Below are positions 5,313 through 12,265 of a stretch of 34,537 nucleotides of DNA, one piece after another. Below the pieces are notes generated by a model, which saw nothing but the letters and a program-made list of their open reading frames with translations, had not been told where the DNA came from and did not search any database. This DNA comes from a virus, in IMG/VR virus record IMGVR_UViG_3300033388_000153, positions 1 to 34,537 of that record; one strand, 5' to 3'. Position 1 is the stretch's first letter; each line of letters opens with the position of its first letter. The position numbers and the translations under genes are program-made.

Positions 5313-6105
5313 AGAAACAATACTCAAGAAGCTTCAGAAAGATTCAGAGTATTATGGTAAGTTTGGCAAGCAGTTTCTTTCTGCTTCCAATATAAGACAA
5401 TTACTATATGAACCTACTGAGTTTAATAAAACAATAAAGACATTACCTTTATTGCATGGTAGATATTTTCACACCAGTATTCTGGAACCCGAAAAGATAG
5501 ACACAATACCAGTGTTCAATGCCTCATCAAGAACAACCAATGCGTTTAAACAGTTCGAAGCTGAGCATAACTTAGACAGTTATGATATCCTGTTAACCAA
5601 AGAAAAAGAAAAGTTAGATAAGTTAATTGATAAACTTTTGGGTAACTGGAAGGTGTTTGATATTATTATTGGAGACGGCGTAGAGTATGAGGTTCCAAAC
5701 ATAAAGGAGATTCATGGTCAAATGTTTAAAGGTAAGTGTGACGTATTAGTTAACAAACCTTTTGAAGTAGAAGTTGAACAAGACGGTCAGACATTTGTTG
5801 TTGATTATCCAGACGGTGCTATTGTAGATTTAAAAACCAGTTCATCTATTTTTAAATTCAGACATTCCTGTAATGCTTATTGTTATAATTCACAAGCATA
5901 TATATACCAAGAGCTATTTGAAAAACCATTTTTATTTATTGTAATTGATAAGAATGATGGGCTACTTAAGTTTGCCCCGTGTAGTCCAGAGTTTATTGAC
6001 AAGGGGGAAGATAATGTTAAAAAAGCAATTAAAGTTTATGAGAAATTTTATAGCGATGAAGCGACTTGCGACATCGATGATTATGTATATACAGAAATTT
6101 TATGA
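5305..6105 (+). CDS. RecE-like PD-(D/E)XK exonuclease
   Basis: Two hundred and sixty-six residues with the layout of phage exonucleases of the RecE/DUF3799 type. The conserved His region is LHGRYFHTSILEPE (50-63). The nuclease core shows KGKCDVLV (142-149, metal-binding Asp), VDLKTS (174-179, the D-x-K pair) and YNSQAYIY (194-201, the trailing Q-x-x-x-Y). The enzyme would resect double-stranded DNA to give 3' single strands for the annealing protein encoded just upstream (8-base overlap). Length and order fit a complete gene. A GTTTAAAC copy at 5544 is read as Phe-Lys. Confidence 0.85.
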   Translation: MDRETILKKLQKDSEYYGKFGKQFLSASNIRQLLYEPTEFNKTIKTLPLLHGRYFHTSILEPEKIDTIPVFNASSRTTNAFKQFEAEHNLDSYDILLTKEKEKLDKLIDKLLGNWKVFDIIIGDGVEYEVPNIKEIHGQMFKGKCDVLVNKPFEVEVEQDGQTFVVDYPDGAIVDLKTSSSIFKFRHSCNAYCYNSQAYIYQELFEKPFLFIVIDKNDGLLKFAPCSPEFIDKGEDNVKKAIKVYEKFYSDEATCDIDDYVYTEIL

Positions 6106-6244
6106 GTCGTTTAAACGATTCACTAAAGTTGATGATAAAAAATTGTGGATAGAAGTTCCAACTATCTACATGAGCACACAAGAGAAACAAGATTGTATCT
6201 CTAATGCTGTTAATATTTTGGAGCGTAACATTAAAATCAAATAA
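6077..6244 (+). CDS. Short hypothetical protein overlapping the exonuclease
   Basis: Fifty-five residues if begun at ATG 6077; ATG 6083 is an alternative two codons later. The frame overlaps the end of the exonuclease gene by about 29 bases. Sequence: a basic, aromatic N-terminus (QKFYESFKRFTKVDDKK), then KLWIEVPTIYMSTQEKQDC and a helical tail. It fills the gap before the next ATG exactly (stop at 6242-6244, next start 6246), which supports it. A GTTTAAAC copy (6109) is read as Phe-Lys. Function unknown. Confidence 0.5.
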   Translation: MIMYIQKFYESFKRFTKVDDKKLWIEVPTIYMSTQEKQDCISNAVNILERNIKIK

Positions 6245-6245
6245 T

Positions 6246-6497
6246 ATGAGCGAAGTAAAAGAAGAAAAGCTGTATTGTGGTAGTGGTGTAGAAAAGTTTG
6301 ACGGTAATCTTATTGAGATTAACGTATGCTTATCTAAGATTCCTCAAGAACATAGGTTCGAATATGAGGGGAAGTGGTATACTAAACTTAAAGTTAATAA
6401 GAAAAAAGAAACTGACGAGTACGGTAAGACACACTCAGTGGAGGTTAACACTTGGAAACCTAAACCACAAAATGATACAGACGACTTGGGATTCTAA
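6246..6497 (+). CDS. Conserved phage protein with acidic tail ending in Phe
   Basis: Eighty-three residues starting MSEVKEEKLYCGSG. The core KWYTKLKVNKKKETDEYGKT, followed by HSVEVNTWKP, is a pattern I recall from small proteins beside recombination genes in Bacteroidetes phages. The tail NDTDDLGF is acidic and ends in Phe, like the C-terminal tips of single-stranded DNA-binding proteins. Its place after the annealing protein and exonuclease would suit an SSB-like helper, but the OB fold cannot be confirmed by eye. It is the last gene before a 224-base gap. Confidence 0.6.
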   Translation: MSEVKEEKLYCGSGVEKFDGNLIEINVCLSKIPQEHRFEYEGKWYTKLKVNKKKETDEYGKTHSVEVNTWKPKPQNDTDDLGF

Positions 6498-6531
6498 GAT
6501 TGTTTGGAGCCGTAAGGCACAGCGTAATTTA

Positions 6532-6589
6532 GGGGGGCGTCACAACGACGATTAATTAATACTAATGTAATATTAAATGTTTTCCCCCC
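6532..6589 (+). terminator. Nested G/C hairpin, possible terminator
   Basis: Six G residues (6532-6537) face six C residues (6584-6589); inside, TTAATA pairs with TATTAA. The sequence after the outer stem is TTCTTTAT, a weak T-tract. It lies in the 224-base gap (6498-6721) between the recombination genes and the primase-helicase, and could end most transcription from the first block. The rest of the gap is A/T-rich and shows no convincing promoter or gene. Confidence 0.4.
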
Positions 6590-6721
6590 TTCTTTATGCT
6601 GACTATGACAAACTCAAATTAAATTAACAGACTGACAAAATAATTTTGATTTTATATTTAAGTATCTCTATATTATTACTTTACTTTGTCATTCTCGTCA
6701 TAAAAAATAGAATATAATTAA

Positions 6722-9127
6722 ATGGAAATAACAATCTTCAAAGATATTAAAGTAACCTCACAGCCTTTTTACAGGAGTGCTTTAGTTATCTTGAATAGAA
6801 TAAAAGAAGGGGCTTCTAAGGATTTAGTTAAAAAAATTCGTGAAGAAAAAGATAAGGATATAATTAATTCACTAAAACAAAAACTACCTGCTATATGTTT
6901 TAGCGGTAAGTTTACTAAAAGGAATGATAAGTCATTAACTCAACACAGTGGTTTAATTTGTTTAGACTTTGATGGTTACACTAATCAAAGAGATTTACTG
7001 CAAGAAAAAGAAAGACTATCTAAAAACAATTATGTTTATTCAGTTTTTATATCACCTTCTGGTAAGGGATTAAAAGCTATAGTAAAGATACCACCACTGC
7101 CAGACAATCATGTTAGTTACTTTAATAGTCTGGAAAAATATTTTGCTTCACCTCAGTTTGATAAGACATGTAAAAATGTATCGCGTGTATGTTATGAAAG
7201 TTATGACCCGCTGATTCATATCAATGAGAACGCAAGTGTATGGGATAAGCAAGAAGAAAAAGAATATACTGAAGTTATTAAGAACGTAGACCTACAAACT
7301 ATACCAATCACTGATGAGAATAAAATTGTAGAGATACTTGTAAAGTGGTGGCAAAAGAAATTTCCTATGAACGAAGGACAAAGAAACAATAATGCTTATG
7401 TTCTTGCAGCTGCATTCAACGACTATGGTGTTACAAAAACTCTGGCAGAATATGTTCTTGGTGGATTCGAAACCAGTTCGTTTAAACGCAGTGAGATTAA
7501 ACGCACAATAGATTCTGCTTATTCACAAATACAAAACTTTAATACTAAATATTATGAGGACGATGATAAAGTCACCATGATAAAACATAAATTAAAAAGA
7601 GGTGTATCTAAAAAAGAATTAAGAACTCAGCTAACTGAGCTCGACCCTAACTTAGTTGAGAATGTAATAAACAGATTAGAAGAAGAACAATCTAACCATC
7701 AGTTCTGGACTAAGAATGAGAAGGGTGTAATAAAAATAGTACATGTATCCTTTAAAAACTTTTTAGAAGAGAATGGTTTCTACAAGTTTTGTCCTGAAGG
7801 TTCTAAGAACTATGTCTTTGTGAAGGTTACAAATAATTTAATAGACCACACTTCGGAAAAAGAAATAAAAGACTACATACTAAATTATCTTTTAGACTTA
7901 GATGATATATCAGTATACAATTATTTTGCTGAGCACACCAGATATTTTAGGGAAGAATTTTTAACTCTGCTTTCTTCAATTGATGTATACTTTATTGAAG
8001 ATAAAAAAAATACTTCCTATTTATATTATCGTAATGGTGCAGTAGAAATATCATACAATAATATAAAACAGATTGATTACTTAGACCTTGGTGGTTACGT
8101 TTGGAAAGACCATGTAATAGATAGAGACTTTGCATTGTGTGAAAGTGTTGATTGTGATTACCAAAAGTTTATCCAAAACATTTGTGGTAATTCAACAGAG
8201 CGTGTAAACAGTATGCGTTCTACAATAGGATACATGTTACATGGTTGGAAGAACTTAGCTTATTGTCCTGCTGTTATACTAAATGATGAAATGATTTCTG
8301 ATAATCCAGAGGGTGGTAGTGGTAAAGGTTTGTGGGTCAATGGATTAAGTCACATGAAAAAAGTTGTAGTCATAGACGGTAAGTCATTCAACTTTGAGCG
8401 TTCGTTTGCTTATCAACTTGTAAGTGCTGACACTCAGGTGCTCACCTTTGATGATGTTAAAAAACATTTTGATTTCGAAAGATTATTTTCTGTAGTAACA
8501 GAAGGATTAACATTAGAAAAGAAAAACAAAGATGCAATTAAGATTCCATTTGCTAAATCTCCTAAGATAGTTATAACAACTAACTATGCTATCAAAGGTA
8601 AAGGTACATCGTTTGAACGTCGTAAGTGGGAATTAGAATTAGCTCACCATTATAATAAAGATTACACACCTCTTGAAGAGTTTGGTAAACTTATGTTTGG
8701 TGATTGGAATGATGAAGAGTGGTGTCAGTTTGATAACTACATGATACAATGTTTGCAATTGTATTTAGAAAAAGGATTAATCAGAAGTGAGTTTGTCAAT
8801 CTTAAAATTAGAAAGCTTTCAGCTGAAACTTGTCACGAATTTATTGAATGGTGTGGCGTGATTGGAGATAACCCTATACATGATAAGTTAAAAGTAGGAG
8901 GTAAAGTACCTAAGAATGATTTGTATACTGACTTTGTAGAAGATAACCCAGACTTTGCTCCTAAATCTAAGATGAGTGTGTCGCGTGTTAGGTTTTCTAA
9001 ATGGTTGGTTGCATTCTCACAATACCAATATGGTTGTGCACCTGAAGAAGGTAGAGACATGCACGCTCGTTGGATTAGATTCAGACATAAATCAGAGTTA
9101 AACGAACAACAAGACTTTCCATTTTGA
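6722..9127 (+). CDS. Primase-SF3 helicase fusion
   Basis: Eight hundred and one residues. The N-terminal part resembles the BT4734/VirE N-terminal primase-like domain, with GLICLDFDGY near 77-86 (acidic metal-binding pair) and SPSGKGLKAIVKIP near 110-123. A helical linker follows. The C-terminal half is a superfamily 3 helicase: Walker A NPEGGSGKG near 527-536, Walker B VLTFDDV near 573-579 and the motif C strand KIVITTNYA near 615-623. Such fusions prime and unwind DNA at phage origins. The protein ends NEQQDFPF, like an SSB tail, which may recruit a partner. It overlaps the next gene by 4 bases. A GTTTAAAC copy at 7480 is read as Phe-Lys. Confidence 0.88.
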   Translation: MEITIFKDIKVTSQPFYRSALVILNRIKEGASKDLVKKIREEKDKDIINSLKQKLPAICFSGKFTKRNDKSLTQHSGLICLDFDGYTNQRDLLQEKERLSKNNYVYSVFISPSGKGLKAIVKIPPLPDNHVSYFNSLEKYFASPQFDKTCKNVSRVCYESYDPLIHINENASVWDKQEEKEYTEVIKNVDLQTIPITDENKIVEILVKWWQKKFPMNEGQRNNNAYVLAAAFNDYGVTKTLAEYVLGGFETSSFKRSEIKRTIDSAYSQIQNFNTKYYEDDDKVTMIKHKLKRGVSKKELRTQLTELDPNLVENVINRLEEEQSNHQFWTKNEKGVIKIVHVSFKNFLEENGFYKFCPEGSKNYVFVKVTNNLIDHTSEKEIKDYILNYLLDLDDISVYNYFAEHTRYFREEFLTLLSSIDVYFIEDKKNTSYLYYRNGAVEISYNNIKQIDYLDLGGYVWKDHVIDRDFALCESVDCDYQKFIQNICGNSTERVNSMRSTIGYMLHGWKNLAYCPAVILNDEMISDNPEGGSGKGLWVNGLSHMKKVVVIDGKSFNFERSFAYQLVSADTQVLTFDDVKKHFDFERLFSVVTEGLTLEKKNKDAIKIPFAKSPKIVITTNYAIKGKGTSFERRKWELELAHHYNKDYTPLEEFGKLMFGDWNDEEWCQFDNYMIQCLQLYLEKGLIRSEFVNLKIRKLSAETCHEFIEWCGVIGDNPIHDKLKVGGKVPKNDLYTDFVEDNPDFAPKSKMSVSRVRFSKWLVAFSQYQYGCAPEEGRDMHARWIRFRHKSELNEQQDFPF

Positions 9128-10395
9128 TAAAACTTAGAAGATACCAAAAACAAATTGTAACACAGGCTACAGATATTGTAACCCGATATGGATTCGTATA
9201 CTTAGCTATGGAAGTTAGGACGGGTAAAACATTAACAAGCTTAAGTGTATGCGAACGTTTAAACGCAACCAATGTTTTGTTTGTTACAAAGAAGAAAGCT
9301 ATATCAAGTATTGAAGATGACATGCAAAAACTACAGGCACCGTTTAAACTTACTGTCATTAACTATGAATCATTACATAAGATTAGTCATGATTGTATAT
9401 ATGATTATTTAATATTAGATGAAGCTCATACTCTTGGTGCATTTCCAAAACAAAATAAAAGAAGTAAACAAATAAAAAGGTTTATAGATATACATACTCC
9501 AAGAGTTATATTACTTTCTGGTACACCAACACCTGAATCTTACAGCCAAATGTTTCATCAAGTGTCTGGTATTAATGGTAATCCTTTTGGTTATTGTAAA
9601 AACTTTTATCAGTTTGCTCGCAACTATGTAGATGTAAAAAAGAAAATCATAAATGGTTTTCCTATTAATGATTACAAGGCTGGAAGAAAAGACATACTTG
9701 ATAAGATGAAGAAGTATACCATATCTTACTCACAAAAAGAAGCAGGGTTCAAGGTACAAACTGATGAAGAGATTTTATACGTTGATATATGCGATGATGT
9801 TTCAGCTTTGATAAAAAGATTATCTAAAGATAGAGTTATAGAAGGAGAGAATGAAGTTGTACTTGCTGACACTCCTGTAAAACTTATGATTAAAACTCAT
9901 CAGTTAAGTTCAGGCACAATTAAATTTGAGAGTGGTAACTCTATGGTATTGTGTTACAAGAAAGCTCAGTACATAAGACAAAAGTTTCAAGGAAAAAAGA
10001 TTGCTATCTTCTACAAATTTAAAGAAGAACTTAACGCATTGAAAGAAGAGTATGGCGATTTGTTATGCGAAACATTAGAAGAGTTTAATAACTCTGCGAA
10101 GTGTATAGCTTTACAAATTGTCAGTGGTAGAGAGGGAATTAGTTTGCGTAAAGCAGAAGCATTAGTATACTATAATATTGATTTCAGTGCCACAAGTTAC
10201 TGGCAATCAAGAGATAGAATGACAACCAAAGACAGGTTGTATAATAAAATTTACTGGATATTCTCCAGAACAGGGATTGAAAAGCAGATATACAAAGCCG
10301 TTGTTAAAAAGAAAGATTACACATTAAATCATTTCAAGAAAGATTTATTAACTTTAGACGATGACGGAACAGCAGATTCAATCGAAGATAATTAA
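9124..10395 (+). CDS. Superfamily 2 helicase (Snf2/DEAD-like)
   Basis: Four hundred and twenty-three residues. LRRYQKQIV near the start is a Q-motif-like element. Walker A is AMEVRTGKT (about 28-36), motif II LILDEAH (96-102), motif III LLSGTP (about 131-136), and the C-terminal half ends the core with SGREGISLRKAEALVYY and QSRDRM (arginine finger region). The start is TTG at 9124, overlapping the primase-helicase stop; the first ATG would delete the Q-motif, so TTG is preferred. It probably remodels replication or recombination intermediates. Two GTTTAAAC copies lie only 85 bases apart (9257, 9342). Confidence 0.88.
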   Translation: MIKLRRYQKQIVTQATDIVTRYGFVYLAMEVRTGKTLTSLSVCERLNATNVLFVTKKKAISSIEDDMQKLQAPFKLTVINYESLHKISHDCIYDYLILDEAHTLGAFPKQNKRSKQIKRFIDIHTPRVILLSGTPTPESYSQMFHQVSGINGNPFGYCKNFYQFARNYVDVKKKIINGFPINDYKAGRKDILDKMKKYTISYSQKEAGFKVQTDEEILYVDICDDVSALIKRLSKDRVIEGENEVVLADTPVKLMIKTHQLSSGTIKFESGNSMVLCYKKAQYIRQKFQGKKIAIFYKFKEELNALKEEYGDLLCETLEEFNNSAKCIALQIVSGREGISLRKAEALVYYNIDFSATSYWQSRDRMTTKDRLYNKIYWIFSRTGIEKQIYKAVVKKKDYTLNHFKKDLLTLDDDGTADSIEDN

Positions 10396-10603
10396 AGAGA
10401 AGGAGAGTGAAGGATACTATGTTATCAAACTAAAGATGACAAATAAAAACGGTATCCCTGACTTAATTGCAATACCTCCTAACTCTGACGTAGAATTTAT
10501 TGAAGTTAAAAAATCGAATGGGAAAGTTTCTAAACTACAAAAATATAGAATCGATGAACTTGAAAGACATGGGTGTAAAGTTTTCGTACGAAAAGGACTA
10601 TGA
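10361..10603 (+). CDS. VRR-NUC nuclease
   Basis: Eighty residues forming a minimal VRR-NUC (PD-(D/E)XK) domain: N-terminal helix QQIQSKIIKEKESEGYYV, the catalytic GIPDLIAI (31-38), VEFIEVK (44-50, the E-x-K pair) and KLQKYRIDELERHGCKV (58-74, helix with conserved Gln). Family members cut branched or flap DNA; stand-alone phage versions accompany replicative helicases. The gene overlaps the SF2 helicase by 35 bases, so both are likely made together. Confidence 0.85.
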   Translation: MTEQQIQSKIIKEKESEGYYVIKLKMTNKNGIPDLIAIPPNSDVEFIEVKKSNGKVSKLQKYRIDELERHGCKVFVRKGL

Positions 10604-10922
10604 CTTTGATGAAGATTTTTTAGAGACATTATATAATGCTCCACAGACTTTGTCTTTAGTTATAGCTTTATATATTGAAGAGCATTTGCCTGACTTACCT
10701 GTCAATGAATTATCTACACATCTTATGGCTGGCTTAGTATATCATTTTGATGAGCCTGTGCCATTTGTAATAGAAGTTACAAGACCAGACGAGTACCTTA
10801 CTATTCTTACTGACTTAGTGTTTATAGATATGGACGAGTACTTAGACTTTATTAATCTCAAATTAAATCTAAAAATCGATGAAAGATTCAGCTATCCAAG
10901 ACTTGTTACTAACAGCAAGTAA
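10569..10922 (+). CDS. Hypothetical acidic protein
   Basis: One hundred and seventeen residues from ATG 10569, which is preceded by GAAAG and overlaps the nuclease gene by 35 bases; earlier in-frame ATGs lie deep inside that gene and are less likely. Strongly acidic (for example YDFDEDFLETLYNAPQ), predicted helical, with a repeated LDL/EYL pattern. No family recognised. It overlaps the second DnaA-like gene by 44 bases. Its location suggests a replication helper, but this is inference. Confidence 0.65.
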   Translation: MGVKFSYEKDYDFDEDFLETLYNAPQTLSLVIALYIEEHLPDLPVNELSTHLMAGLVYHFDEPVPFVIEVTRPDEYLTILTDLVFIDMDEYLDFINLKLNLKIDERFSYPRLVTNSK

Positions 10923-11283
10923 ATATTTTAAAGTAGACATTCATACTAAATCCAGAAAACAAGAACATATAGAAGCCCGCGCTATTGTTTACAGCATCAT
11001 GAGAGATTGTTTAAACATGACCTATAAAGATATTGGAAAAGTTTTTAACAAGAACCACGCTACTATTCTTCATGCAGTCAATGAACTACCTTACATGATT
11101 AAATACACTAAAGGATTAGGTGAAAAAAGACATGAACTTTTGGAATTATGGGGCTCCGCATACAGTGCTTATACAGTTATTGAGCGAGCTGAGAAGGTAA
11201 AATATTTGCAGGATAAAATATTTTTGCTTAATTTGGAAGCGAAACTATTAACAAAACAATTAAACGAACTTCTTAATGTCTAA
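10879..11283 (+). CDS. DnaA domain-IV-like DNA-binding protein (second copy)
   Basis: One hundred and thirty-four residues. The N-terminal half matches the DnaA DNA-binding domain: KVDIHTKSRKQEHIEARAIV (18-37), then MTYKDIGKVF and NKNHATILHAV (57-67), where the usual DHSTV is replaced by NHATI. The C-terminal half (75-134) is a long helix, probably a coiled coil for dimerisation. No ATPase domain is present. It could bind the origin or act as a repressor/activator. It is only weakly similar by eye to the first copy at 4030-4335, so the two may read different sites. It contains a GTTTAAAC copy (11009). Confidence 0.7.
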   Translation: MKDSAIQDLLLTASKYFKVDIHTKSRKQEHIEARAIVYSIMRDCLNMTYKDIGKVFNKNHATILHAVNELPYMIKYTKGLGEKRHELLELWGSAYSAYTVIERAEKVKYLQDKIFLLNLEAKLLTKQLNELLNV

Positions 11284-11524
11284 CTTAGATTGTAAATACA
11301 CAGTATCTGACATAGATAAAATTGTATCTTATAAAACCTGGTCTGATAGAAAAAAGATTGACACATTGTTACATATAGATTGCACTCAATACGCAAACTT
11401 GGGAACGGACAGTACAATAGGGGAGAAAAAAAATGTACGAACCCAATCAAGAATAATTTACCGCGCGATTAAATCAATCGATGAATCAAAAGGAAAACTC
11501 TTACTTGATTATATGGATAAATAG
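11276..11524 (+). CDS. Hypothetical protein
   Basis: Eighty-two residues, overlapping the DnaA-like gene by 8 bases. It begins MSNLDCKYTVSDIDKIVSYK and is basic in the centre (IGEKKNVRTQSRIIYRAIKS). Mostly helical, no recognised domain. Part of the same overlapping operon. Function unknown. Confidence 0.6.
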   Translation: MSNLDCKYTVSDIDKIVSYKTWSDRKKIDTLLHIDCTQYANLGTDSTIGEKKNVRTQSRIIYRAIKSIDESKGKLLLDYMDK

Positions 11525-11527
11525 GAG

Positions 11528-11722
11528 ATGACACCACCAGTTTCGAAGCATGACCAGCAGGCTATTTCTCACATAAACCATGTGACTAATAGTAGTCATG
11601 ACCTTGTAAACGACCTCTACGAAAACTTAATGGACCGTGACAACGAGAAGGCAAAGCAAACAGCTCAGCATATTTGCAAAGTCATGGCTGAACTGATTCA
11701 ATCACTAACCGATGATATATGA
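11528..11722 (+). CDS. Small helical protein
   Basis: Sixty-four residues rich in His, Gln and Asn, likely two helices; no family recognised. The start is 3 bases after the previous stop and follows AGGAG, an unusually good Shine-Dalgarno-like sequence for this window. The end overlaps the next gene by 4 bases. Function unknown. Confidence 0.6.
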   Translation: MTPPVSKHDQQAISHINHVTNSSHDLVNDLYENLMDRDNEKAKQTAQHICKVMAELIQSLTDDI

Positions 11723-12036
11723 AAAAAGAAACTGCCCTCGAGCTGAAGACATTTGCTAAAACTATAGCAGAAAGATTTTCCAATAGCTCACGCGCTTGCA
11801 ACCACAACAACGAAACGTTTCAAGTCGACGAAGTAATACCGACATCTGACCACTCAGCTGTTATAAACTTTAAAAAAAATACAGGTAAAATTGCAGTAGC
11901 TTTTGCTTACTACATTACTAAAGGTCGGTCGAAGGGTTGGAAGTATTTTTTCCCAACCGATTCCCATGTGAACGGAATGCAGGCATTCCTTTTTTATAAG
12001 TTACAAGCGGAGCGGATAAACTATAGTAAGAATTAA
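11719..12036 (+). CDS. Conserved hypothetical protein (YFFPTDSH motif)
   Basis: One hundred and five basic residues. The C-terminal half contains VAFAYYITKGRSKGWKYFFP, then TDSHVNGMQAF, an aromatic pattern I recall from small Bacteroidetes-phage proteins without known function. It is the last rightward gene. An intrinsic terminator (11974-11995) lies inside its final codons, and the last 119 bases overlap a leftward gene in antisense. Either the protein is made from read-through transcripts, or translation suppresses the hairpin. Confidence 0.65.
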   Translation: MKKETALELKTFAKTIAERFSNSSRACNHNNETFQVDEVIPTSDHSAVINFKKNTGKIAVAFAYYITKGRSKGWKYFFPTDSHVNGMQAFLFYKLQAERINYSKN

Positions 12037-12265
12037 TATGCTTGTGTTCTTTTAACTCACCACACTTTTCATAATCTTCAAGCTCAATAAAGTATTCTAT
12101 CAATACATCAAACACATCATCTTCCATCGTTACGACAGGCTTAGTGGGATTAAAAATAAAAGCTGGAGGGTTCTCTTCATCTTCTATTAATTGTTCGTAA
12201 GAAGCTTTCCCAGTTAGTAATTTATAACTGTTCATCATACATGTGTGTTCGTCAAAGTATTTCAT
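11918..12265 (-). CDS. Small conserved hypothetical protein, last leftward gene
   Basis: One hundred and fifteen residues; ATG overlaps the stop of the 1505-residue virion protein (ATGA). The first 75 residues look conserved: MKYFDEHTCMMNSYKLLTG and MEDDVFDVLIEYFIELEDY, followed by EKCGELKEHK. The last 40 residues lie antisense to the end of the rightward gene at 11719-12036 and are Lys/Ser-rich and less protein-like. It may be a regulatory or helper protein expressed with the virion genes. Function unknown. Confidence 0.65.
   Translation of the reverse strand: MKYFDEHTCMMNSYKLLTGKASYEQLIEDEENPPAFIFNPTKPVVTMEDDVFDVLIEYFIELEDYEKCGELKEHKHINSYYSLSAPLVTYKKGMPAFRSHGNRLGKNTSNPSTDL
11974..11995 (+). 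terminator. Intrinsic terminator inside the last rightward gene
   Basis: GGAATG (11974-11979) and CATTCC (11984-11989) form a perfect 6-bp stem with loop CAGG, followed at once by six T residues (11990-11995). Orientation fits rightward transcription only. It sits where the two arms of the genome converge, yet it ends 41 bases before the stop codon of the gene that contains it. Confidence 0.65.

Noticed and set aside
6640-6690. Possible promoter before the primase-helicase (TTTG and TTACTTTG)
   Set aside because: The second base of the -7 element is wrong and the spacing is about 32 bases instead of about 20.
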